Virus record (IMG/VR): IMGVR_UViG_3300024346_004243
Span: 1 to 26,369 of that record
DNA from: a virus
Strand: one strand, 5' to 3'
Length of the DNA: 26,369 nucleotides
Of this stretch, positions 7,142 to 15,660 are shown one piece after another. Below the pieces are notes generated by a model. That model worked only from the letters and a program-made list of their open reading frames with translations, was not told the DNA's origin and ran no database searches. A program made the translations under genes and the position numbers. The first letter of the stretch is position 1. The number at the start of each line of letters is the position of its first letter.

Positions 7142-8248
7142 TTATCCTCTCCATCCACAATGTCCGGATGACGTTCCACCATTAACACCAGGAGCTAAAC
7201 CACTAGGGTTTACTGTTCCTGTGTCTGTTGTGTAACTAAATTTCCAACTTGTATTATTTTGTGCACCATCATAATTACCTAACATGTATTGATGATCTTG
7301 CCCCATTGTAAAATTTTCTTCTCCACAGTTGCCATGTGGTTTAGCAACGTTACCAATATTAGTATCGTTAGCGTTGCTCCATCTTCTTAAAGCATATCCA
7401 CCATTATAAGAACCATCGGCACCCGCGTAACCCTTACCAACTTTTGAACTAATTCCTTTTTGTTGTGAGTGGTTTCCCCACATTCCACTTGAGCTGAATG
7501 TTTCTGTTGCAAAACTCATTTTAACACCTTCACTACTTGTCCATCCATATCCAAAATTTTCATCGGAGAATGCACTACCACCATCGTTACCGGTTATTGT
7601 TGTTAAATTAAAACCGGTGGCAATTGTTTCTGTATTCAAATCGAATTTTTCAACGGTTGCATTACCTCCACTAAAAATGTAGGCGGTGGCGGTTTCTTTA
7701 TGCATGGTACCACAATCTGACCTTATGTTTGTTATATTAAACTTTACATTATGTGCGTACTTTGTTTCATTGGTCATATTAACCGCCGCGGTTGTTGTTC
7801 CGTGTATATCTGATGCAGATTTCCACACATTATCCGTATTGACTGACCATATAAATAAGATATACCTACTACAAGCTCCAGATGTGTATGATGCTGGATA
7901 GTCCAACAACTCACCTAAATGTGTTGTTTGATCCGTTGCATTTATTGTTCTATGAACATTCTTCCATGGTGATGAATCTTTATATCCACCGGCTAGGTAT
8001 GAATAGTTAATAATTTGTCTGAATTTAAACCCAACATTAGCATTTACCTGAGACGATACTCTAACCCAACCACTATCGTTGTTACTTACACCAATATAAA
8101 CCATTAAAAAACTACCACTAGTTGCCTGTTCTAGATAAAGTGAACCAGTTTGTGGACTGCTCGGTCTATTTGCCCGTGTTCCAATTGGTGATTTTATCAC
8201 GCCTTGTGCTTTTAGGGACCCACTAATTTCAATATTTTCGTGTAGCAT
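7142..8248 (-). CDS. Virion/adhesin-like protein, paralog 2 of 3 (beta-propeller-like)
   Basis: At 368 residues this gene is colinear with its neighbours through the ISGSL N-terminal tag, the YSYLAGGYKDSSPW segment, LLDYPASYTSGAC, FGYGWTSSEG, QQKGISSKVGKGYAG and a SGHCGWRG end. Like paralog 3 it has the segment GQDHQYMLGNYDGAQ and the ending TGTVNPSGLAPGVNGGT, so copies 2 and 3 are closer to each other at the C-terminus than to copy 1. The variable parts lie in the middle blade-like units, as expected if the copies have diverged for different ligands. Only 13 nt separate it from copy 1, so the array is probably one transcript. The role in host attachment is inferred. Confidence 0.7.
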   Translation of the reverse strand: MLHENIEISGSLKAQGVIKSPIGTRANRPSSPQTGSLYLEQATSGSFLMVYIGVSNNDSGWVRVSSQVNANVGFKFRQIINYSYLAGGYKDSSPWKNVHRTINATDQTTHLGELLDYPASYTSGACSRYILFIWSVNTDNVWKSASDIHGTTTAAVNMTNETKYAHNVKFNITNIRSDCGTMHKETATAYIFSGGNATVEKFDLNTETIATGFNLTTITGNDGGSAFSDENFGYGWTSSEGVKMSFATETFSSSGMWGNHSQQKGISSKVGKGYAGADGSYNGGYALRRWSNANDTNIGNVAKPHGNCGEENFTMGQDHQYMLGNYDGAQNNTSWKFSYTTDTGTVNPSGLAPGVNGGTSSGHCGWRG

Positions 8249-8256
8249 ATCTTATA

Positions 8257-8285
8257 AATATAAATTTTATGTTCTCCAACCGCAA
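8257..8285 (-). promoter_or_regulatory. Weak promoter candidate TTGCGG-N17-TATATT
   Basis: On the minus strand TATATT (8262-8257) lies just before the paralog 2 start, and TTGCGG (8285-8280) is placed exactly 17 nt upstream, matching the spacing of the three stronger sites. The -35 box overlaps the end of the paralog 3 reading frame, where TTGCGG also encodes part of the conserved CGW ending, so coding constraint could explain it. Confidence 0.3.
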
Positions 8286-9406
8286 TGACCTGATGATGTT
8301 CCACCATTTACTCCTGGCGCCAAACCACTAGGGTTTACTGTACCAGTATCCGTAGTGTAACCAAATTTCCAACTAGTATTTACCTGTGCACCGTCATAAC
8401 AACCTAACATATATTGATGATCTTGTCCCATTGTAAAGTTTTCTTCACCACAGTTACCGTGAGGTTTTGAAACATTACCTAAATTAGTTTCAGTAAAAAC
8501 ATTCCATCTTCTTAAATTATAACCCCCATTATATGTTCCTTCATTTCCCGCATAACCTTTACCCACCTTTGAACTAATACCTTTTTGTTGACCACTCGCA
8601 CCCCACTGCTGATTATTTGTGAATGTATCATTTGCGAAGAATAGTTTTGTACCACTTTGTTGTGTCCATCCATAACCATAATTCTCATCTGAAAATCCTG
8701 ATGCACCAGAAGGGCCACTACCCGTGATTGATGATGTTGTTGTAATGTATGGGACACCCGCTTGGTAATAAACACTATACATTGTTTCGTTTGTTAAATT
8801 GAACTTCTCAACTGCAGCAACCCCAGCACCAAATATCCAAGCAAATTCTGTTTCTTGATGTAAAGTACCACAGTCATCTCTCGCATTTGCCAAATCCCAT
8901 TTTGATTGGTGTGCATATGATGTTTCATTTACCATATTAACACCACTGGTCCAAGTTGAATGAATAGTATTATCTCCTTTAAATGCTCCATCGGTATTTG
9001 TTGACCAAAGAAATAAAATACTTTTACTACACGCTCCGGAGGTATATGATGCGGGGTAATCCAATAATTCCCCTAAGTGAACCGTTTGATCTGTTGAATT
9101 GGTTGTTCTATGAACGTTCTTCCATGGTGATGCGGATTTATAACCACCAGCTAAGTATGAGTAATTAATAACCTGTCTATATTTGAACCCAGTTCTATCT
9201 GTGTTTTGCGAACCGACAGGTTCCCACCCATCGTCATAATTTGATGAGGCTGTGTATGTTACAACAAAACTACCACTAGTAGATTCTTCCAAATATAATG
9301 ATCCAATATCAGGACTAGATGGCCTATTTGCTCGTGGCCCTCTTGGTATAATATATTGTCCACTAACATTTAAGGACCCACTAACTTCTACATTTTCTCT
9401 TAACAT
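8267..9406 (-). CDS. Virion/adhesin-like protein, paralog 3 of 3 (beta-propeller-like)
   Basis: At 379 residues this is the longest of the three paralogs and lies directly downstream of the fibre gene. It keeps the N-terminal VSGSLNVSG tag, GSLYLEESTSGSF, YSYLAGGYKSASPW, KGISSKVGKGYAG and SGHCGWRT. It is longer because of an insertion of about ten residues near 206-222 (YYQAGVPYITTTSS region), which replaces a short turn in copies 1 and 2. The repeated FxYxW/GG...KFNLTNE units suggest a beta-propeller or related repeat fold. Position and the shared tag with the fibre argue for a tail-tip or virion-surface protein. Kelch-like sensory or enzymatic functions cannot be excluded, but no catalytic residues were identified. 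Confidence 0.7.
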   Translation of the reverse strand: MLRENVEVSGSLNVSGQYIIPRGPRANRPSSPDIGSLYLEESTSGSFVVTYTASSNYDDGWEPVGSQNTDRTGFKYRQVINYSYLAGGYKSASPWKNVHRTTNSTDQTVHLGELLDYPASYTSGACSKSILFLWSTNTDGAFKGDNTIHSTWTSGVNMVNETSYAHQSKWDLANARDDCGTLHQETEFAWIFGAGVAAVEKFNLTNETMYSVYYQAGVPYITTTSSITGSGPSGASGFSDENYGYGWTQQSGTKLFFANDTFTNNQQWGASGQQKGISSKVGKGYAGNEGTYNGGYNLRRWNVFTETNLGNVSKPHGNCGEENFTMGQDHQYMLGCYDGAQVNTSWKFGYTTDTGTVNPSGLAPGVNGGTSSGHCGWRT

Positions 9407-9413
9407 ATTATAT

Positions 9414-9442
9414 AATATACGGATTTTATCTTACAACTACAA
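9414..9442 (-). promoter_or_regulatory. Weak promoter candidate TTGTAG-N17-TATATT
   Basis: Minus-strand TATATT (9419-9414) lies just before the paralog 3 start, with TTGTAG (9442-9437) 17 nt upstream inside the last codons of the fibre gene. The -10 box and spacing match the stronger promoters. The -35 box shares only its TTG with them. Confidence 0.3.
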
Positions 9443-12400
9443 CCCTACCTGATCTAGAAGATGAAAAAGTTATTGTAACCACCGATGTGCTTGTTGTAAC
9501 GATTGATGATGGCCAGAACATATTATCTGAACTGTCATAAACAAATACTGCCACGTCTTTTGTTCCTAAACTATGTGTAACTGTTACTGATGATACACTA
9601 CTAAATGATGTTGAATATGATGAGTTAGCAACAGTTTTCACAACACTACCCGCAGAATACATTGCACCAGCAACACTAAATAAACCATCAGATGCTCTTA
9701 ATTCTGCTTTAATAGTTGGTGTTACTTGAGTTGATGTTCCTGATTCCCAAGTCCAACCAAATCCCGCGTTATCCTCAATAAACCGTCTTAATCCCCACGA
9801 AGTTACATATGTTCCTGCTGGTGCGGTAATATTACCATTCGGGCCACAACCTGTCGTCGCTGCTGGTGACATATAATCACACCACGCTGAATATGATGTA
9901 GAATACCAAGATATACCTGTATTCGCACCACTATCTCTCTTCATGTTAATACCCTTGTTAGAGAATAGTAAATTACCCGTCATGGTTCCACCCGATCTAG
10001 CTAATGCGGCATCTGCGGTTGTTCCTTGTGCTGCTGTTGCAAAATCTCCTGTTGCACTATTTGCCGCAGTTCCAAATGTTCTATATGCTAAAACGTTTGT
10101 ACCAATTGCTAAACCTAAATTTGTTCTTGCTGTTGTTGCGTCTGTTGCTGCTGTTCCACCATTAGCAATTGCAACCGTTCCAGATACGTTTGATACTGTT
10201 TGTGAACCAATGTTACCACTATGAATAACCGTTCTCCAAGCACTATATCCAGTTCCGCTTTGTAATGCTGATGTTCCTCTAAAATACATATTATCAGAGG
10301 TATATCCACCCGCAATTTGGAAAGCAACATCTGTACCATTAGCAACGTGTATCAAACTTAAATACCCAGAACCCGGACCATTAGATCCTGAACTTTCAAT
10401 CGCATATAAACCAGTTGCTCTTCCTGATAAATTATAATTACCTCCATCGCTTCTATCATCTCTTACCGTGAACTGACGATAGAAGGTTGCGTTTGTTACT
10501 GTTGCGGCATTACCATCAATCGATACTCCCGTTAATGTTTGTGATGCGGATGCCCTACCTAATGATATTGATGTTGTTCCAACATGAAAAGATGAGTTTG
10601 CCAAATATGCATTTCCAATTGCAGTACCGTTCCAAGTACCTGAAGTAATTGTGCCCACTGTGGTTATTGCTAATGCATTTACTCTCGCTAATGTTTCATC
10701 ACCCGTGTTTGTACCACTTAAGTTTAGTAAAGAAGACACACTAGCAAGTGAAACAGGAGCATAATAACCATTGCCTGTAGTACCCAAAACCCATCCTACA
10801 CCACTTGATATAGCAGTTGAACTAAAATTAGCATATCCAGCACTAGTACCCCATTGAGTGGCATAAGCTGAGGTGCCATCAATTGATATTCCCGTTAATG
10901 TTTGAGACGCACTTGTTCTACCTAATGATATTGATGTTGTTCCAACATGAAACGATGAGTTTGTTAATTGTGCGTTACTTAATCCAGTAACTTGTGCAGA
11001 ACCTGATATTACACCTTCAGTATTTAATTTAGTTTTAACACCCGTGGTAAATGTTGCTGACGATGTATCAATTGCAATATCATCAGCATTTACTGTTATA
11101 CCGTTACCCGCACCCACATTAATTGTCCGTGTTGTTGATATATCTCCGCCACCAGTTAAACCACTTCCTGCAGTAATTGAAACCGCCGTATGGTTTATAT
11201 GTTCATTTGCAACATAATTTGTTGTTGTATTGTGATTAACTTGAATGGATCCACTTAAAACACCTTCAGTATTTAATTTTGTTTTAATGGTTGTATTAAT
11301 AGAACTCGTAAAAGAGTTTAATGAACCTGTTGAAGTTTCAACATTACCTACTCTTGTAACGGCATTGTTAAATTCTGTTTCTCTTACTAATCTTTGTTCT
11401 GAACCTAATTGACCCGCAATCCAATAATCATTTGTTGCATCCCATAATAATGACCCTGATATTAAATTTGGACCTGTTGTATCTTTAACTCGTATACCAG
11501 CAAATGACGCACCATTACCATTTAAGTTAATTAGATTATTATCAACATCTAACGTTGTTGTATTAACGTTTGTTGTTGTACCTTTAACCAAGAAGTTACC
11601 TCTAACTGTAAGGTTAGAACCTGTTAACTCTATTGCCGTTAATAACGAAGAAGTAAATGTATTTAAACTTGATGTGGAGGTTTCGATAACACCAAATTTA
11701 GTATTAGCACTAGATGTAAATGTATTTAAACTACCGGTTGATGTGTGAATAGCACTTATGTTAGTATTATTAGAACTGGTATATGTGTTTAAAGAACTTG
11801 TTGATGTTTGTAAACTAGTTGCTCTAGAATCTATTGATGTAGAGAACGTTGAGTATTCAGTATTAAGAATTATTTTTTCTTCACTTCCTACAATTCCAGC
11901 CTTCCAATAATCATTTGTTGTGTCCCATAACAATGATCCTGAAATGGTATTTGGTGCTGTTGCATCTCTAACAACAATACCCGCATTGGTTGCACCAGTA
12001 CCATTTAATTGAATGATATTATCGCCAATGTTTACGGTTGTTGAATCGATTTGTGTTGTTGTTCCTTTAACAAGTAAATCTCCTTTAACTGTTAAATTAG
12101 AACCAGTAAGTTCAATACTACCTAATATTGATGAACTAAATGTATTTAAACTACCTGTTGATGTATGAATTGCATTTATGTTAGTAATATTACTACTTGT
12201 ATATGAATTTAAACTACTTGTTGATGTTTCAATACTTGTAATTTTATTATTCTGTGCATCACTGGTAGAACTAAAAGATGAAGATAAACTTCCAATACTT
12301 GAGCTTAATCCACTTGTTGTTGTAGCAACTGACGAACTTAATAATCCTACACTTGTTGATATACTTGAGCTGAATGTTGAATAACCAGTTGTTCCTGTTA

Positions 12401-13856
12401 TTATAACTTGAACACTTCCCGATATAACCGTTTCTGTGTTAAGTTTATTTTTAATTGTTGTGTCAATAGAACTAGTAAATGTATTTAAACTACTTGTTGA
12501 TGTTTCAATACTTGTTAATTTACCATTCTGAGTATCATTAGTGGAACTAAAAGACGAAGATAAACTTCCAATACTTGAGCTTAATCCACTTGTTGTTGTT
12601 GCAACACTAGAACTTAACCCACTAGTTGTTGTTGCAATTGATGAGGATAAAGAATCAACACTAGAACTCAAAGAACCAATGCTAGATGATAATCCACTTG
12701 TTGTGGTGGCAACTGAACTAGATAATGAACCTATACTTGTAGACACACTTGAGCTAAACGTGGAATATCCTGTTGTTCCTGTTATTAAAACTTGAACGCT
12801 TCCAGTTATAACTGCTTCCGTATTAAGTTTATTTTTAATTGTATTATCGATGGAACTAGTAAATGAATTCAAACTACTCGTTGCAGACTCGATTGATGTT
12901 AACCGACTATTTTGTGTTGAGTTGGTTGAATCGTTTGAACTTGTATATGATTGAAATGTTGTTTCATCCAATTTTCCTGTTCCAATTGCTTGACCATTCA
13001 ATGTAATTGAACCTGTGATATCAACGGAACCGGTCACCACTAAGGACCCACTTGTTCTTTGAATATTTGTAAAGTTATTTGACCCGGTTGTGGCAAGTGC
13101 AGTTGTATCTACGTTAATGAGACCAATACTAGATTGACCATGTATAAAATCCGAATATACTGTTATAGCATTACCCATCCCAACGTGATGGTCACACCAA
13201 TAATAGAATGTTGTGGCTGTGGCATCGGTAACATCAACTTCAACATAAAAAGGGTCGGAGTTGGTTGTTATTCCAGTGGTATATATTGTACCTCCATTGT
13301 GTTCCCCTTCGCTAGTTAAAGAAAAAAGTAATGGGTGTACGTTATTGTTATTAAAATAAAATCTATATTTGAATCCCTTAATGAAGGATAACCTTGGAGC
13401 TCTAACTCCGTTGATGAAATATTTCCCTCCCCCATCTGTAAGAGTAATATCAACAATGTTGTTACTACCTAAGTTTACTTTATTAAGTTTTAATGTCCCC
13501 GTAATTTCGGTATTTGAGTTAATTCTTAAGCCGTTTGCTGAAGAAATGGATGCTGTGGCAACCCCATCAGCAATCCGTGTTAAATTGAGCCCGGTAACTC
13601 CACTGGCCGGAATATTGTATAAACCACCGCCATCACCCTTAAACGATCCAGTAAACGCTCCGGTAGTATAAGACCCCGTAAATGTCTGGAAACTAGAGGT
13701 TAATGTGTATTTTGGGGCCTCGGATGCGCTTATCGCATTATCGGTTGTTCCAGATACAGTCCCACGAATGGTTCCAAGTACTGTTAAATCACCCGAAATT
13801 TCTCCCGAACCAGATACTGATAGGGAGCCCGATATGTGTGGATCAAATATATTCAT
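9426..13856 (-). CDS. Long tail-fibre-like protein with cupredoxin-like module and fibre C-terminal domain
   Basis: The 1476 residues are dominated by Ser, Thr and Gly. Domains in order: an ISGSLSVSGS tag (7-17); a cupredoxin-like module (about 148-236); Ser/Thr repeats with heptad-like spacing (about 300-580); two copies of an ELTGSNLTV...SLLWD..NDYW module (582-669 and 742-828); twin SSFHVGTTSISLGR modules (968-980 and 1088-1101); a knob-like domain ending AWRTVIHSGN (1206-1215); a GGTAATDATTARTNLGL fibre repeat (1233-1249); and a C-terminal VTHSLGTKDVAVFVYDS domain (1426-1442) common at phage fibre ends. Function: trimeric virion fibre for host attachment, inferred from this composition. 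No SD motif precedes the start. It heads the adhesin array and lies next to the sulfotransferase/oxygenase island. Confidence 0.85.
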   Translation of the reverse strand: MNIFDPHISGSLSVSGSGEISGDLTVLGTIRGTVSGTTDNAISASEAPKYTLTSSFQTFTGSYTTGAFTGSFKGDGGGLYNIPASGVTGLNLTRIADGVATASISSANGLRINSNTEITGTLKLNKVNLGSNNIVDITLTDGGGKYFINGVRAPRLSFIKGFKYRFYFNNNNVHPLLFSLTSEGEHNGGTIYTTGITTNSDPFYVEVDVTDATATTFYYWCDHHVGMGNAITVYSDFIHGQSSIGLINVDTTALATTGSNNFTNIQRTSGSLVVTGSVDITGSITLNGQAIGTGKLDETTFQSYTSSNDSTNSTQNSRLTSIESATSSLNSFTSSIDNTIKNKLNTEAVITGSVQVLITGTTGYSTFSSSVSTSIGSLSSSVATTTSGLSSSIGSLSSSVDSLSSSIATTTSGLSSSVATTTSGLSSSIGSLSSSFSSTNDTQNGKLTSIETSTSSLNTFTSSIDTTIKNKLNTETVISGSVQVIITGTTGYSTFSSSISTSVGLLSSSVATTTSGLSSSIGSLSSSFSSTSDAQNNKITSIETSTSSLNSYTSSNITNINAIHTSTGSLNTFSSSILGSIELTGSNLTVKGDLLVKGTTTQIDSTTVNIGDNIIQLNGTGATNAGIVVRDATAPNTISGSLLWDTTNDYWKAGIVGSEEKIILNTEYSTFSTSIDSRATSLQTSTSSLNTYTSSNNTNISAIHTSTGSLNTFTSSANTKFGVIETSTSSLNTFTSSLLTAIELTGSNLTVRGNFLVKGTTTNVNTTTLDVDNNLINLNGNGASFAGIRVKDTTGPNLISGSLLWDATNDYWIAGQLGSEQRLVRETEFNNAVTRVGNVETSTGSLNSFTSSINTTIKTKLNTEGVLSGSIQVNHNTTTNYVANEHINHTAVSITAGSGLTGGGDISTTRTINVGAGNGITVNADDIAIDTSSATFTTGVKTKLNTEGVISGSAQVTGLSNAQLTNSSFHVGTTSISLGRTSASQTLTGISIDGTSAYATQWGTSAGYANFSSTAISSGVGWVLGTTGNGYYAPVSLASVSSLLNLSGTNTGDETLARVNALAITTVGTITSGTWNGTAIGNAYLANSSFHVGTTSISLGRASASQTLTGVSIDGNAATVTNATFYRQFTVRDDRSDGGNYNLSGRATGLYAIESSGSNGPGSGYLSLIHVANGTDVAFQIAGGYTSDNMYFRGTSALQSGTGYSAWRTVIHSGNIGSQTVSNVSGTVAIANGGTAATDATTARTNLGLAIGTNVLAYRTFGTAANSATGDFATAAQGTTADAALARSGGTMTGNLLFSNKGINMKRDSGANTGISWYSTSYSAWCDYMSPAATTGCGPNGNITAPAGTYVTSWGLRRFIEDNAGFGWTWESGTSTQVTPTIKAELRASDGLFSVAGAMYSAGSVVKTVANSSYSTSFSSVSSVTVTHSLGTKDVAVFVYDSSDNMFWPSSIVTTSTSVVTITFSSSRSGRVVVVR
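11373..11636 (-). repeat. Fibre module copy 2 (ELTGSNLTV...NDYW)
   Basis: Encodes fibre residues about 741-828. ELTGSNLTVRGNFLVKGTTT, a NLINLNGNGA segment, SGSLLWDATNDYW and a GSEQRLV end align with copy 1 at 11850-12116, with substitutions throughout. This is an internal duplication of an about 88-residue structural unit. Confidence 0.8.
11850..12116 (-). repeat. Fibre module copy 1 (ELTGSNLTV...NDYW)
   Basis: Encodes fibre residues about 581-669: ELTGSNLTVKGDLLVKGTTT, IIQLNGTGATNAG, SGSLLWDTTNDYW and GSEEKII. It is the partner of the module at 11373-11636. The SLLWD..NDYW motif resembles short segments found in many phage fibres near a W-containing turn. Confidence 0.8.
12265..12329. repeat. 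65-nt near-identical direct repeat, copy 1
   Basis: This stretch is almost identical to 12541-12605, with differences at about three bases. It encodes the SLSSS/TTTSGLSSS part of the fibre. DNA-level identity beyond what protein similarity needs suggests a recent duplication or slippage. Confidence 0.8.
12541..12605. repeat. 65-nt near-identical direct repeat, copy 2
   Basis: Second copy of the repeat at 12265-12329, in the same orientation and reading frame. Further shorter copies of its end (the TTTSGLSSS-coding stretch) follow within 12590-12720, so this part of the fibre gene may change length by recombination. Confidence 0.8.
13149..13415 (-). other. Cupredoxin-like domain within the fibre
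   Basis: Fibre residues about 148-236 start with RAPRLSFIKGFKYRF, as in the strand before the first ligand of small blue copper proteins. They contain NVHPLLFSL (His174) and then FYYWCDHHVGMG with Cys221, His224 and Met227. His, Cys, His and Met are the four type 1 copper ligands, and C-x2-H-x2-M matches amicyanin spacing. Copper binding is inferred. The fold could also be kept as a structural scaffold. Confidence 0.65.
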
Positions 13857-13938
13857 CTAAATATGGTATTATTTACTTAGATAAATACTTTGGTTGTGGG
13901 TTATTCTTTCTGAATTAGTTATGAATTGGATTTATAAC

Positions 13939-14598
13939 TTAGATGATTTTTTTATTGGTCACATCTATTCTAACTCTTCTATTTGGGGATAGTATATATT
14001 CTTCGTAATGGGTTTCGATTAATTCTAACCTCAAGTATTCAAATAAGTCGTTTATAACACCCCTATCATGCTTTTCAAATATGTCTTCATAGTAAAATAA
14101 CGGGTATTTTTTATTTTGTGAAAGGTTATGTAGTATTTCACTAGATTCATTATATCTTTTAATCATTGTTTGAATATATGATTGTTCTATTTTTCTAACA
14201 TCATATATTTTCGGGGTATGCCAGCTAATCCCTCTTTCTTTACTCCACCTTTCATTTATGGTAAAACTTTCTGCCTGATAAGTTTTATTTTTCCTATCTA
14301 ATATTACTATTTTATCAAAAAATGTGTCACACCATTCAAAATACTCGTGTACACTGTTAAAGGTTTTTGTAGGGTATTCGTCATATCCCACTATTAATAG
14401 GTTTTTTACTAATATATTATCATGACTTAATAATGGTTCCGTTGTTTGACAATCAAATTCATCGAAATAATCCTTATAGTTAGAATCGTTATATGGTTCA
14501 ATGAACATTTTATAATTTGATAATTTTATATGAGAATCAATAAATTTAACCAAGGACGTTGACCCGCTTCTTGGGGTAGCTAATATTAAAATTTTCAT
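13939..14598 (-). CDS. Sulfotransferase-like P-loop protein
   Basis: The 219-residue protein starts ILILATPRSGSTSLVKF; TPRSGST at residues 8-14 is the 5'-phosphosulfate-binding loop of the sulfotransferase fold. A later KIVILDRKNK segment near residues 95-104 lies where the 3'-phosphate-binding strand normally is, although the usual R...S pair is not obvious. Length is short but within range for bacterial and phage members. Such enzymes transfer sulfate from PAPS to sugars, peptides or lipids; the acceptor is unknown. The ATG overlaps the stop of the upstream 2OG oxygenase by 4 nt (ATGA), so the two are coupled, and an APS kinase that could feed PAPS lies about 6 kb upstream. A plain P-loop kinase is the alternative. 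Confidence 0.65.
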   Translation of the reverse strand: MKILILATPRSGSTSLVKFIDSHIKLSNYKMFIEPYNDSNYKDYFDEFDCQTTEPLLSHDNILVKNLLIVGYDEYPTKTFNSVHEYFEWCDTFFDKIVILDRKNKTYQAESFTINERWSKERGISWHTPKIYDVRKIEQSYIQTMIKRYNESSEILHNLSQNKKYPLFYYEDIFEKHDRGVINDLFEYLRLELIETHYEEYILSPNRRVRIDVTNKKII

Positions 14599-15113
14599 AA
14601 AAGACTCCCAGGTTGCATTCTAAATTTATGTATAAACATTGCAATTGCCCATCTTTCTCCACTTAAAATTGGTGTGACTTGATGTGGTGTTTGGGATTGG
14701 TATATACATACATTACCTATCTTTTTGTCAATTGTTATAGGTTTATCATTTTCATCAAATACTAAATAATCCCCTCCCTTAAAATCATCATTTAAAACAA
14801 TACCAACATTCCATTCTTTTATCGGGGTTCCTGTATCAATGTGTTTACCGAATTCATCTCCTGGTATATAATGATGCAGATTTAAATTTGTTGGTCTGAA
14901 AAAAATGTGTAAATTCATTTCTTTTTCAAAATAGTTACACATTCTATTAATAACCCAATCTATATCTGGGGTACAATTTAATGCATAAAATTTGTACCTA
15001 AAATTGTCAAATTCGTCCCATCTACCATTATTACCTAATAGTGGGTATTTATTTTTTAAATTTATAATAGATTCGCATTCATCTTCGGTAAATAAAATAG
15101 ATTGAATTAACAT
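14595..15113 (-). CDS. 2OG-Fe(II) oxygenase (prolyl 4-hydroxylase-like)
   Basis: This 172-residue protein has the facial triad of 2-oxoglutarate/Fe(II) dioxygenases: GKHIDTGT gives His91 and Asp93, TPHQVTP gives His144, and GERWAIAMFI gives Arg154 for the 2OG carboxylate. LHHYIPGDEFGKH and GGDYLVFDEND between them follow the prolyl-4-hydroxylase subgroup (P4Hc). These enzymes hydroxylate protein side chains or small molecules using O2 and 2OG in the cytoplasm. Length matches the minimal catalytic core. It shares an ATGA overlap with the downstream sulfotransferase-like gene, so hydroxylation followed by sulfation of one substrate is an attractive but untested idea. Confidence 0.85.
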   Translation of the reverse strand: MLIQSILFTEDECESIINLKNKYPLLGNNGRWDEFDNFRYKFYALNCTPDIDWVINRMCNYFEKEMNLHIFFRPTNLNLHHYIPGDEFGKHIDTGTPIKEWNVGIVLNDDFKGGDYLVFDENDKPITIDKKIGNVCIYQSQTPHQVTPILSGERWAIAMFIHKFRMQPGSLL

Positions 15114-15140
15114 TTATAACCATTAATTTTTTGTTTATTA

Positions 15141-15659
15141 CTATATGATTTTTAACTTATTGTATTTTATTTGTGATTTTTTAAAAAAAATCAAAACAAC
15201 GTTTCTAATTCCTTCTTTTATTTCATAAAGTTCATGTTCATGTATTGATTCAAAAAAATAACAATTGCCAATGATTTTTTCGAAATTAAATGTTTCAGTA
15301 TTATTAATAACAAATTCACCTCCCTCAAAATCATCATTTAATAATAAACCTAATCCATATAATCTATTGTGAATACTATCAGTATGTCTATTAAATTTAT
15401 CCCCTTTAACATATGTTTGTAAATAGAACTCATTACTGTCCGCATTTTCCCAATCAATGGAAACGTCTAATTCTTTACTTACCCACAATATAAATCTATC
15501 TAATATCCACCTATCCTCAACATCGTTCATATTTTTATATGTGTAACTTATACTTGACTTGTGTACTTGATTTCCATCAATAGGTTTAGTCGCATACTTT
15601 TTTAAAATTAAATCACATTCTTTTTTTGAAAAAAGTATTTCTTGTTTCGGTGCCGACAT
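15141..15659 (-). CDS. 2OG-Fe(II) oxygenase-like protein
   Basis: A second small oxygenase of 172 residues. YVKGDKFNRHTDS supplies His92 and Asp94, GLLLNDDFEGGEF is the conserved strand-turn of the P4Hc group, and IHEHELYEIKEGIRNVV supplies the distal His (140 or 142) and Arg152. Overall it resembles the oxygenase at 14595-15113 in size and order, so the two are likely distant paralogs, but the N-terminal 80 residues have little in common by eye. It stands between that oxygenase (27-nt gap) and the sulfotransferase-like gene upstream (1-nt gap). The substrate is unknown. Confidence 0.8.
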   Translation of the reverse strand: MSAPKQEILFSKKECDLILKKYATKPIDGNQVHKSSISYTYKNMNDVEDRWILDRFILWVSKELDVSIDWENADSNEFYLQTYVKGDKFNRHTDSIHNRLYGLGLLLNDDFEGGEFVINNTETFNFEKIIGNCYFFESIHEHELYEIKEGIRNVVLIFFKKSQIKYNKLKII

Positions 15660-15660
15660 A

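Noticed and set aside
12265-12720. CRISPR array from the regularly repeated sequences in the fibre gene
   Set aside because: The repeats are in frame, encode protein and differ in spacing, with no spacer-like sequences.
12178-12795. Plus-strand ORFs rich in Leu, Val, Glu and Asp
   Set aside because: They are antisense readings of the Ser/Thr repeats of the fibre, with no start context and repetitive composition.
13929-13936. TATAAATC upstream of the fibre gene as a late promoter
   Set aside because: One base off consensus in an AT-rich gap, with no second example at a comparable distance from a gene in this window.
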